Under the pieces are notes generated by a model. That model had not been told where the DNA came from. It did not search any database and was given only the letters and a program-made list of their open reading frames with translations. DNA of 14,923 bases from positions 1 through 14,923 of the forward strand of contig CAZEHA010000069.1 in assembly GCA_964511665.1 (NCBI GenBank). Reading direction: 5' to 3'. Origin of the DNA: JAGOEF01 sp964511665 (GTDB lineage: Bacteria > Bacteroidota > Bacteroidia > Bacteroidales > ML635J-15). How positions within the stretch are numbered: the stretch's first letter is position 1; every line of letters begins with the position of its first letter. Made by a program: the position numbers and the translations under genes. Below are positions 9,201 through 14,900 of the stretch, in pieces.

Positions 9201-10193
9201 ATCCTGATGCAAATAATTTCGCAGCATCAAGGTCACTTCCAAAAGACTATATTCAATTTGAAAAACAACATCACCCAAAGGTGTTGAAATTGGGTATTCA
9301 ATGGTACCATCAAGCAAATCGATGGCTTCCTGTATCTGGGGCCCTTCGGGTGGTGGGATGTACCCCGCCATAACATACAAAAAGCCTATTACATCGAGAT
9401 GCACAAACAGATACATGCTATCGCCCTGAGCAATCAGACAGTTGGAACCTTCTTCAATATGATCAACTGTTTCAACATAAGGAAGATGCACATGCGCTTC
9501 AAAATTAAACCCTACCAAATCGGTGAAATCAACATCGATAGGCAATTCCCAGTCGTGACAAAACTGAAACTGTCCATCAACATAACAAGGATAGATAGCG
9601 TATTCTGTTTCGCCATTGATGTGAAAAAGTGTATCGAGTGTGTAGGGTATTTGCACTGCACCCGGAATCATAGGAATGGTATCGCAACCAAACACGCACA
9701 CAATAATGTTCATAAACGGATTGAACATATACTCGAAATCGAGAGTGATTACGCCTACCGGAGGAAATTCGGTTGAAAGATCCCAACCATCGGTAACTTC
9801 GTAGCTGGTGTAGATGGTAGCCGGTCCTCCGTAATCGAAACTGTAGTCCTCGGGAAAATCGAGATGAGTGGTAATGGGGTAATCAAGGTCGAACTCACCG
9901 GTATAGAAACCATGGGCCTCGAAAGTGCTGGCCAATATTGCCTGAATGCCAACCTCGAAACCCACACCCAATTGCATCCCCAGAAAATCTGTAATTTGAG
10001 TAAAGCCCCAACTCTCATCGATATTCACATCAAATATCGAGGTTTCAACATCGATGCCATAGGCCCAATCGGGACCCCACATGTTTTGGTCGTAGGATGA
10101 GTACCACATCTGATGTTCCAGATCGTTTTCCTGGGAGTAAGCCAAAAACTTGATCAAAAACAGCAATACGAGTAAAGTAAACGTTTTCTTCAT
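6279..10193 (-). CDS. T9SS type B cargo: SprB-repeat surface protein with gliding-motility-type C-terminal domain
   Basis: The 1304-aa protein has a signal peptide (residues 1-20, AYS|QE). An N-terminal region (about 22-535) follows that I do not recognise: acidic, rich in Tyr, Trp and Phe, with a few cysteines. About nine SprB-like repeats begin near Cys540 (CFGEP, CHGMFTG, CNGMTNG, CNGYNNG, CFGLYDG, CFGFSDG, CGVSPG, CYGDT, CTAIFDG), each with GGxxPY and WSNG-like motifs. The last about 82 residues are a clear type B C-terminal sorting domain: FTPNGDGVNDVWYI, VYNRNGNLVF, WDGTYNDKPLPEATYYYVI and a final KGHLTIIR. It is thus exported through T9SS to the cell surface. It lies 17 nt after a small secreted protein gene and 4 nt before porP/sprF. 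Residues 16-324 contain no Lys or Arg. The binding target is unknown. Confidence 0.92.
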   Translation of the reverse strand: MKKTFTLLVLLFLIKFLAYSQENDLEHQMWYSSYDQNMWGPDWAYGIDVETSIFDVNIDESWGFTQITDFLGMQLGVGFEVGIQAILASTFEAHGFYTGEFDLDYPITTHLDFPEDYSFDYGGPATIYTSYEVTDGWDLSTEFPPVGVITLDFEYMFNPFMNIIVCVFGCDTIPMIPGAVQIPYTLDTLFHINGETEYAIYPCYVDGQFQFCHDWELPIDVDFTDLVGFNFEAHVHLPYVETVDHIEEGSNCLIAQGDSMYLFVHLDVIGFLYVMAGYIPPPEGPQIQEAIDLLDGTIEYPISTPLGDVVFQIEYSLLEVTLMLRNYLHQDIYFCPTIWGTFSFPIPLEYVIHNPSNGNAVVETGFNDSIRMAIGNDLTITYPCHGWDSMYVGIQYNIQPTIRNHTWDSMAFAILIEALQVQITIITPFKSDFLPVEIPSFELPDYGQLPGMPPTEPISSPPIAMTAYYEENDDAEKDFGPYGIGPLFVWEIPLGYIPLTWFDETWELMHFEEDIVFPGTYIKPEPKSEVNALLFSSPYCFGEPYSYVHAEAQNGVPPFTYTWSTGDITYNTMSDLDSIYAPPGYYMVTITDTYGCESYDSIAISVNPPLYYNLEVSDVLCHGMFTGAVQTNVSGGTPPYFFSWYPTGSEASDPNNLPAGWHYVTITDWAGCPIIDSVFINQPASALSFNTVLTDVQCNGMTNGSINMNPMGATPPYNYIWSNGATTQDLINIPAGAYSVTVIDANNCNWIDLYVINEPDTLIAVLYHTNITCNGYNNGSLNTVVTGGAPPYSYTWFHDPGNHNPTLQNLAPGFYMVSVTDSRNCTDTALAMITQPDPLLLDFDISHVSCFGLYDGTVTVTPNGGTPPYTIHWSNNFYGTTISSLLPGNYTVTVTDNNDCVTIQTISVTQPTPLEFSFDEVHNVSCFGFSDGSALVTPSGATPPYTVTWQNGVQQVGNMGVGMPAYVYFQVTVTDANGCSVLDSISFTQPNILAVTGTTVPVNCGVSPGQGTAVPSGGTAPYNYLWSNGETTNPAIDLPSGMVSVSVTDAQGCTVSTGLTVNISGTIQASHSLIYPNLCYGDTIAAVAVDLPAGVHPLTMNWSHGFVGDTAYNLAAGTYTVTAQDFYMCTDVFEIVVEQPDSIDPGIIVTRPSCTAIFDGSILSNTSGGTSPYEYLWSDGSTENNLSNIRDGYYYLTITDYHNCVASYFIDLIEAEYCLIVFNTFTPNGDGVNDVWYIENIEFFPYNKVWVYNRNGNLVFHTEYYTNNWDGTYNDKPLPEATYYYVIEPGGGREVLKGHLTIIR

Positions 10194-10210
10194 ATAATTA
10201 ACTAGGCGTG

Positions 10211-10726
10211 TTATTCCACTGATAATAAAGCTGCTTCAATAGCAGGAAACAGTAATTTTTTAAGCTCAACCGGATAATTTGCATTTACCCAAATGGTGTT
10301 TTCGTCTCCGGTAAACATCATAATGCGCTCGTATTCGATGCCTTCGCTCACAAAACTCACAACAAAGCATGCAGCTCGTTTCCCTTTACGCGTTTGGGTA
10401 ATAATTTTTTCTTTATAAACATATCCCTGATTTGCAATATGTTCCTCGGTCATTGAATTCTCGATGGTTTCGTGCGAAATTCCCTGAATCTCGACCACTT
10501 GAATGGTACATGCCGATCCGGGGTGCACAAATCCTTTTATACCGGCATCTACTTGAAAATACTCGGGTGGAATCATTTTCACATTGGTACCGGGCACTTG
10601 CACCAGTTTTGCTTCGTCGTATTCAAGACCTGCTTGCTTTTCTTCGATAAAGCTTTCGAGGCTTTGTGAAGAAACAACGGTTGATGCTATAAGAAACAAC
10701 AAAAATGTTAACGAAAATACCTTCAT
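10211..10726 (-). CDS. Small secreted protein of unknown function, first gene of the T9SS cargo operon
   Basis: The 171-aa product has a typical signal peptide (hydrophobic residues 4-18, cleavage near SS|QS) and no lipobox cysteine, so it is probably periplasmic or secreted. The mature part has a beta-rich pattern with VPGTNVKMIPPEYF at residues 44-57 and two cysteines (73 and 120) that could pair. The layout (PGT-x-V-x-M-x-PP-x-x-F, a central TxExIxxQGY helix, a final hydrophobic helix) recalls PsbP/DUF1795-like small exported proteins, but this is a weak resemblance by eye. It precedes the 1304-aa cargo by 17 nt on the same strand and has a plausible promoter, so it likely opens a three-gene operon. 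A role in cargo folding or transit is only a guess. Confidence 0.8.
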   Translation of the reverse strand: MKVFSLTFLLFLIASTVVSSQSLESFIEEKQAGLEYDEAKLVQVPGTNVKMIPPEYFQVDAGIKGFVHPGSACTIQVVEIQGISHETIENSMTEEHIANQGYVYKEKIITQTRKGKRAACFVVSFVSEGIEYERIMMFTGDENTIWVNANYPVELKKLLFPAIEAALLSVE

Positions 10727-10745
10727 GATGCTAGGTTTTAAGCTG

Positions 10746-10775
10746 CTAAATTAATAAAAATTATGTTAATACAAA
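10746..10775 (-). promoter_or_regulatory. Candidate Bacteroidota promoter for the T9SS cargo operon
   Basis: On the minus strand TTTG (10772-10775) is followed after 18 nt by TAATTTAG (10746-10753), which matches the TAnnTTTG -7 consensus at all but one defined base. Transcription would begin near 10740, leaving a very short leader before the ATG at 10726. The region is AT-rich. Confidence 0.4.
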
Positions 10776-10800
10776 CGAATTGTATGACGTTGTTTTTACG

Positions 10801-10839
10801 AAAAAGTTGTCACATGTTATGGCAGGTATTTGTGAACAA
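10801..10839 (-). terminator. Candidate intrinsic terminator after lolD
   Basis: On the minus strand TTGTTCACA (10831-10839) can pair with TGTGACAA (10807-10814) with one bulged base, followed at once by CTTTTT (10801-10806). It lies just beyond the lolD stop codon and upstream of the next promoter. The stem is short and has few GC pairs, so termination strength is uncertain. Confidence 0.4.
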
Positions 10840-10846
10840 GTCGATT

Positions 10847-11497
10847 TCATACAATTCTGCCGTCGACAATGCTTAGCATACGATCGGTTAATTGAGCGTG
10901 TTGCCTGCTGTGGGTAACAATTACGAAAGTTTGCCCAAGTTCTTTACGTAAGTGGAATATAATGCGGTACAATTCCTCGGCATTTTTTGAATCGAGGTTA
11001 CCCGATGGTTCATCGGCCAGCACAACCGATGGTTTATTGATAAGTGCTCGGGCTATAGCCACACGTTGTTTTTCGCCTCCCGACAACTCGTTAGGTTTAT
11101 GACTTAAGCGATGCCCTAAATTGAGCATATTAAGTAATTCCATGGCAGCAGCTTCGGCCTCGATTCGCTTCTTTTTTGCAATAAAGGCAGGTATACACAC
11201 GTTTTCGAGTGCTGTAAACTCGGGCAACAGGTGATGAAACTGGAACACAAAGCCAATGTGTTGGTTGCGCAGCCGTGCCAATGCCTGATCAGAAAGTGTA
11301 GAAATATCGGTATTGTTTATTATTACTTGCCCCGAATCGGGACGCAGCAGGGTGCCCAGTATCTGCAAAAGCGTGGTTTTTCCGGCACCGCTTTCTCCCA
11401 CTATCGAGACCACCTCGCCGGCTTCAACATTTAGGTCGATGCCTTTAATCACATTGAGCAACCCATACGATTTGCTTATTCCACGTGCTTCAATCAT
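10847..11497 (-). CDS. lolD: Lipoprotein-releasing ABC transporter ATP-binding protein LolD
   Basis: The 216-aa ATPase powers release of lipoproteins from the inner membrane for transfer towards the outer membrane. Visible motifs are Walker A GESGAGKT (34-41), the Q-loop in FQFHHLLPEFTALENV (Gln86), which is typical of LolD, the signature LSGGEKQ (138-144), Walker B VVLADEP (158-164), a D-loop SGNLD and the switch His196 (VTHS). I chose the ATG at 11495-11497 because MIEARGISKSYG begins the domain as in known family members; upstream ATGs at 11516-11518 and 11549-11551 would add 7 or 18 unusual residues. No membrane partner (LolC/E type) is adjacent, so it must be encoded elsewhere. The gene is divergent from dnaB. 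MacB- or FtsE-like ATPases are less likely given the FHHLLP motif. Confidence 0.9.
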   Translation of the reverse strand: MIEARGISKSYGLLNVIKGIDLNVEAGEVVSIVGESGAGKTTLLQILGTLLRPDSGQVIINNTDISTLSDQALARLRNQHIGFVFQFHHLLPEFTALENVCIPAFIAKKKRIEAEAAAMELLNMLNLGHRLSHKPNELSGGEKQRVAIARALINKPSVVLADEPSGNLDSKNAEELYRIIFHLRKELGQTFVIVTHSRQHAQLTDRMLSIVDGRIV

Positions 11498-11633
11498 GGT
11501 TTTTTGTTTAACGGGCATAAAAATAAACATTTTTTCACAATTGCGTTTCATAACTTTTCTTAACTTGTACTACAGCCGGTTTTGTTGTTGAAAACTAAAA
11601 AACATGCTTCTGTGCCTTTGGTGATTTCTTGAT

Positions 11634-11641
11634 TATTTTTG
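11634..11641 (+). promoter_or_regulatory. Candidate -7 promoter element of dnaB
   Basis: TATTTTTG is a perfect TAnnTTTG match in the lolD-dnaB divergent region. It predicts a transcript start near 11648, downstream of a possible TTG start at 11629 and a few bases before the ATG at 11653. This favours the ATG at 11674 as the dnaB start. No good -33 TTTG is present at the usual spacing, so the call is tentative. Confidence 0.35.
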
Positions 11642-11673
11642 TCAACTCATGTATGCCTACAAAAAAATGTTTT

Positions 11674-13218
11674 ATGGTTGAAAGAAAGAAAACGATTGCG
11701 AAGAGTATAACACAGGTAAATGAAGATTACGGCAGAATCCCTCCTCAGGCCATCGACATCGAGGAAGCAGCACTTGGAGCCATGCTTATTGAATCGGATG
11801 CAATCGACCGCGTTTTGGATATCATCAGTATTAAGAGTTTTTACAAGGCCCAGCATAACGATATTTTTGAAGCCATGCTGGCCCTCCATCAAAAAAACCA
11901 GCCTATCGACCTGCTTACGGTTACCGAAGAACTGCGCAATCGCGACAAACTCGATGAAGTGGGTGGCTCGTATTATGTGGCTTCGTTGGCCAACAGGGTG
12001 GGCACCGCCGCACATATCGATTATCATGCCCGCATCATTCAGCAAAAATATATTCAGCGTGAACTGATACGCGCCTCTTCCGAAATCCAAAACCGGGCCT
12101 ACGATCAAAGCGAAGATGTTGAAAACTTGCTGAACTTTGCCGAAAGCCAAATCTTTAATATTTCGGAAAGTAAAATAAAAAAGGAGTCGATGCAAATATC
12201 GCAATTGATTCCCACCATGATGGCCAATATCGAAGAAGCCAGCAAGCGCGAAGACAAACTGCTTGGAATTCCTTCGGGTTTTTCGGAACTCGACAGGCTT
12301 ACAGCAGGATGGCAACCCAGCGACCTTATTATCATTGCAGCTCGTCCGTCGATGGGGAAAACCGCTTTTGTACTTAGTATGGCTCGCAATATTGCAGTAG
12401 CGCACAATCATCCGGTGGCTATTTTTTCCCTCGAAATGGCCAATCTACAATTGGTAACACGTCTGGTATCGATTGAAACAGAATTGCCCGGCGACAAATT
12501 AAAAACCGGAAACCTGAAGCAATATGAATGGGCACAACTCGAAACTAAGATAAAAGCCCTGATGGATGCCCCACTATTCATCGACGACTCTCCGGCAATT
12601 TCGGTTTTCGAACTCAAGGCAAAGTGCAGGCGACTGGTGCAACACCGCAAAGTAAAAGCAATAATTATCGACTATTTGCAGTTGATGACTGCCGGTGTTG
12701 ATATGAAAGGAAACCGCGAGCAGGAAGTTAGCACCATCAGTCGTTCGCTTAAAGCCATTGCAAAAGAATTAAATGTTCCCATCATAGCCCTATCGCAGCT
12801 TAACCGATCGGTTGAAGTTCGTTCGGGCGACAAACGACCTCATCTGTCGGACCTTCGCGAGTCGGGTGCCATTGAACAAGATGCCGACATGGTAATATTC
12901 ATACACCGACCCGAATACTACAAAATAACTCAGGATCAGGAGGGAAACTCTATGGTTGGCATGGCCGAAATTATTGTTGCCAAGCACCGTAACGGGCCAA
13001 CCGATTCGGTAATGCTGAGATTTAAAAGTGAATATGCAAAATTCGCCGACCCCGAGGTACGATTGTCGAGTGTGACCCCCCTTAGTAACGGAAACGCCAT
13101 GGTAGTTGGCTCAAAAATGAACAACAACGGAGTCAATTCAAACACGGCAACCGACAATTCGTTTTTCGACGACAGCAGCAAGCTCAGCATCGACCCAAAC
13201 GACAATGATGTATTTTAA
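11674..13218 (+). CDS. dnaB: Replicative DNA helicase DnaB
   Basis: The 514-aa product is the hexameric 5'-3' helicase of the replication fork, which also recruits primase. The N-terminal helical domain (about 23-125, PPQAIDIEEAALGAML) and the RecA-like C-terminal domain (about 195-460) are complete. Visible motifs are Walker A ARPSMGKTA (223-231), SLEM (252-255), Walker B IIDYLQL (331-337), LSQLNRSVE (373-381), LRESGAIEQDAD (394-405) and the arginine-finger KHR (437-439). No intein interrupts the P-loop. The tail after residue 465 is Asn/Ser/Asp-rich and probably disordered. The ATG at 11674 is preferred because MVERKK leads directly into the domain; an ATG at 11653 would add 7 residues and is possible. 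It converges with the iron-sulfur gene 20 bp downstream. Confidence 0.96.
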   Translation: MVERKKTIAKSITQVNEDYGRIPPQAIDIEEAALGAMLIESDAIDRVLDIISIKSFYKAQHNDIFEAMLALHQKNQPIDLLTVTEELRNRDKLDEVGGSYYVASLANRVGTAAHIDYHARIIQQKYIQRELIRASSEIQNRAYDQSEDVENLLNFAESQIFNISESKIKKESMQISQLIPTMMANIEEASKREDKLLGIPSGFSELDRLTAGWQPSDLIIIAARPSMGKTAFVLSMARNIAVAHNHPVAIFSLEMANLQLVTRLVSIETELPGDKLKTGNLKQYEWAQLETKIKALMDAPLFIDDSPAISVFELKAKCRRLVQHRKVKAIIIDYLQLMTAGVDMKGNREQEVSTISRSLKAIAKELNVPIIALSQLNRSVEVRSGDKRPHLSDLRESGAIEQDADMVIFIHRPEYYKITQDQEGNSMVGMAEIIVAKHRNGPTDSVMLRFKSEYAKFADPEVRLSSVTPLSNGNAMVVGSKMNNNGVNSNTATDNSFFDDSSKLSIDPNDNDVF

Positions 13219-13238
13219 TGTGTGAAAAAAGCCGGCAA

Positions 13239-13685
13239 TTATCCCTGAAAACCTTCGGCAAGATGCGAACCATCGCAAAAAGGCTTGTTCGAAGATTTTC
13301 CGCAACGGCAAATAAACTTATCCTGACCGGGTTTCAGTTCTTCGCCATTGGCACCGGTTAAGCAAACCTCTTTGGGCAACATCAGTGGTCCGTTTGCAAA
13401 TATTTTCGCCTTTGTAGCAACTACTTCTTTTTTATCGTCCATATCTGAATTGTTTTTATTCTTTAACGCATCGTTCCACCGCCAGGTTAACGCATCGGTA
13501 GGGCAAAGATCGACCGTTTCGATAATGGCATCGGTTTCGGCCTCATCGAGCACAATCCATGGCCGCTTATTAGGTCGAAAAACCTTGGGCAAACGGGCAA
13601 AACACACTGTGCTGTGAATACACAAATGAGGTTGCCACTTCACCGTAATTTCACCATTGCTATATTCCTTTGTAATTTTATCCAT
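13239..13685 (-). CDS. Two-domain iron-sulfur protein (Fer4_19 plus CDGSH)
   Basis: The 148-aa protein has no signal peptide, so it is cytosolic. Residues about 5-70 match the divergent Fer4_19/YjdI-type domain: HLCIHSTVCFARLPKVF, RPWI and CPTDALTW, with Cys22, Cys28 and Cys61 as likely cluster ligands. A charged linker rich in Asn, Asp and Lys (74-90) leads to a CDGSH domain at about 95-145 with C126-x-C128, C137 and H141 (CRCGKSSNKPFCDGSH), the classical 3Cys-1His ligand set of a 2Fe-2S cluster. Proteins of this fused layout are known in bacteria, but their exact redox or sulfur role is poorly defined, so I give no reaction. It is a single gene, convergent with dnaB. Direct repeats lie just upstream of its start. 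Confidence 0.9.
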   Translation of the reverse strand: MDKITKEYSNGEITVKWQPHLCIHSTVCFARLPKVFRPNKRPWIVLDEAETDAIIETVDLCPTDALTWRWNDALKNKNNSDMDDKKEVVATKAKIFANGPLMLPKEVCLTGANGEELKPGQDKFICRCGKSSNKPFCDGSHLAEGFQG

Positions 13686-13707
13686 GCCAAAATTTCTTAA
13701 TATAACA

Positions 13708-13733
13708 GTTCAACATTCATTTTGGTTCAACAT
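13708..13733. promoter_or_regulatory. Pair of 9-bp direct repeats upstream of the iron-sulfur gene
   Basis: GTTCAACAT occurs at 13708-13716 and again at 13725-13733, a 17-bp spacing. It lies 23-48 bp upstream of the iron-sulfur gene's ATG, where operator sites would be expected. No known regulator consensus is recognised. Confidence 0.3.
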
Positions 13734-13756
13734 CAATACCGAAAAAGCACACACTC

Positions 13757-13780
13757 ACGGCATTTACACCATCATGCCGT
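13757..13780. repeat. Short inverted repeat
   Basis: ACGGCA (13757-13762) and TGCCGT (13775-13780) form a perfect 6-bp stem with a 12-nt loop. There is no following T-run, so it is not an obvious terminator. Confidence 0.4.
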
Positions 13781-13813
13781 AAGCCTTGGTTGCTGAAGCT
13801 CTCGAAACCCCAC

Positions 13814-13838
13814 GCACACTGAGGCTCTCGAAGTGTGC
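13814..13838. repeat. Inverted repeat with internal copy of a 9-bp direct repeat
   Basis: GCACACT (13814-13820) and AGTGTGC (13832-13838) form a perfect 7-bp stem with an 11-nt loop. GCTCTCGAA from about 13824, in the loop and the first base of the right arm, repeats a copy near 13798, 26 bp upstream. No T-run follows. Confidence 0.45.
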
Positions 13839-13916
13839 ACCCCGTAACGACGCAATTCATCGCATCTTCCATACTCTACACCCACTCCTGTATCCTGACA
13901 CCATCACTCATCATTC

Positions 13917-13965
13917 TTCTGCCTTCTGTATTCTGTCTCCTGAATTCTGAATTCTGTATTCTATA
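13917..13965. repeat. Heptanucleotide tandem repeat, seven units
   Basis: Seven consecutive 7-bp units with consensus TTCTGWA (TTCTGCC, TTCTGTA, TTCTGTC, TCCTGAA, TTCTGAA, TTCTGTA, TTCTATA) occupy exactly 49 bp, followed by an A-run. Similar TCCTGTA and TCCTGAC units sit out of phase at 13886-13899. It lies at the composition boundary of the intergenic region. Confidence 0.8.
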
Positions 13966-14038
13966 AAAAAAATCGCCCCATTCCTTTTTAATTCACAACA
14001 ATTTCATACATTTACCCTGTAAAAATTAAATTCACGAA

Positions 14039-14179
14039 ATGCCATTTCAAACAATTACAAATGCTTCTAATTGCTTACAAACAGTAATAAAAACCAATAT
14101 GCCTCAAACGCATAAATTTGACATACAGCAAGTTACAAGAGAGGTTGTTGGACATATAAACGAGTTAGCGGTTATTTAA
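14039..14179 (+). CDS. Possible small protein of 46 aa, unrecognised
   Basis: An ATG at 14039 opens a 46-codon frame (starting MPFQTITNAS, ending INELAVI) with a TAA at 14177-14179, 41 bp before the PP-loop gene on the same strand. The upstream TACATTTA is close to the TAnnTTTG element. The protein has no signal, membrane segment or motif I recognise. It could be a real small gene, the remnant of a larger one, or chance; its balanced composition is only weak support. Confidence 0.3.
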   Translation: MPFQTITNASNCLQTVIKTNMPQTHKFDIQQVTREVVGHINELAVI

Positions 14180-14220
14180 CAACTCACAAGAATATTTATT
14201 TTAACTTAAAAATTTATAAT

Positions 14221-14898
14221 ATGATAACTTGTACCAGGTGTATTATAAATCATAATTATCCGAATATTAAATTTAATGATGAAGGCATTTGTTCTTTATG
14301 TAGTCATAAAGATACATTTAAACCAATAGGAGAAAATAAGCTTATTGATATTTTCAATAATGCGAAAAAGAAAAATAGAGAATATGATGCATTAGTTCCT
14401 TTAAGTGGAGGTAAAGACAGTGTTTATATTTTGTATTTAGCCGTATATGTTTATAAACTCAGGGTATTAGCAATGACTTATGATAATGGTTTTTTAAGCT
14501 CAATAGCATTGGATAATATTCAACAGGCGATTAAAAAGACTAACGTTAAACATATAATATGTAAACCTCAGATAGATGTTCAACAGAAAATTTATAAAAA
14601 TATGTTTTTATACTCTGGTGATATTTGTGGTGCTTGTGATATTGGAACAAAAGCTAATATATTAAAAGTTTCACATGATTTTTCAACACCAATAATTCTT
14701 TATGGGACATCACCATTAGAAGAAGATTCTTTTATTCCTGATTCAATACAAGATATTCAAAGGTTTAAGTATATTTTAAAGAGGGCTAAGGATTTGACAA
14801 AAAAAGAGATTAATGATTTTTTGGTATATCCCAATCTGAACTATTTTTCATTATCATATTATAAAAAGAATCACTGTTGTCCGATAAAAACTTTTTAA
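14221..14898 (+). CDS. PP-loop ATP-pyrophosphatase, N-acetyl-sugar amidotransferase-like (short, possibly frameshifted)
   Basis: The 225-aa product begins with a four-cysteine zinc-ribbon-like motif (C4-x2-C7 and C24-x2-C27) and continues with the PP-loop SGGKDS (62-67), TYDNGF (86-91), HIICKP (111-116) and GDICGAC (133-139), the arrangement of the WbpG/PseA-like group. Those enzymes adenylate a sugar carbonyl or amide to introduce an amidino or amide group during surface-polysaccharide or flagellin sugar synthesis. They are usually about 370 aa, so this one lacks the C-terminal third or so. Inserting one A in the A-run at 14863-14867 would keep the frame open to the window edge (continuing ESLLSDKNFLKKP), so a frameshift is possible. 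Alternatively the stop is real, since a hairpin follows. The gene is far more AT-rich than dnaB, suggesting lateral transfer. The exact substrate is unknown. Confidence 0.75.
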   Translation: MITCTRCIINHNYPNIKFNDEGICSLCSHKDTFKPIGENKLIDIFNNAKKKNREYDALVPLSGGKDSVYILYLAVYVYKLRVLAMTYDNGFLSSIALDNIQQAIKKTNVKHIICKPQIDVQQKIYKNMFLYSGDICGACDIGTKANILKVSHDFSTPIILYGTSPLEEDSFIPDSIQDIQRFKYILKRAKDLTKKEINDFLVYPNLNYFSLSYYKKNHCCPIKTF

Positions 14899-14900
14899 AG

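Larger units (their letters stand above)
13686..14220. other. Long intergenic region between housekeeping genes and an AT-rich island
   Basis: This 535-bp stretch holds no sizeable gene. In order it contains a 9-bp direct repeat, two short hairpins, a 7-bp tandem repeat array and one possible 46-codon ORF. Composition changes inside it: before about 13960 it is moderately GC-rich, after that strongly AT-rich, like the PP-loop gene that follows. I see no tRNA, transposase fragment or clear attachment site. Confidence 0.7.

Noticed and set aside
8850..9776. Plus-strand frames of 145 and 125 codons opposite the T9SS cargo gene
   Set aside because: They lie inside the 1304-aa coding frame, which has a signal peptide, SprB repeats and a sorting domain; they have no motif of their own.
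11629..11673. TTG at 11629 or ATG at 11653 as the dnaB start
   Set aside because: The TTG lies upstream of the predicted transcript start from the TATTTTTG element, and the extra residues do not look like DnaB. The ATG at 11653 remains possible but is less likely than 11674.
11647..12411. Long antisense open frame (254 codons) opposite dnaB
   Set aside because: It overlaps a strongly conserved helicase gene, shows no recognisable domain and is explained by dnaB codon usage.
13219..13238. GCCGGC next to an A/T run between dnaB and the iron-sulfur gene as a bidirectional terminator
   Set aside because: The 6-bp palindrome has no loop and cannot form a stable hairpin; no longer stem is visible.
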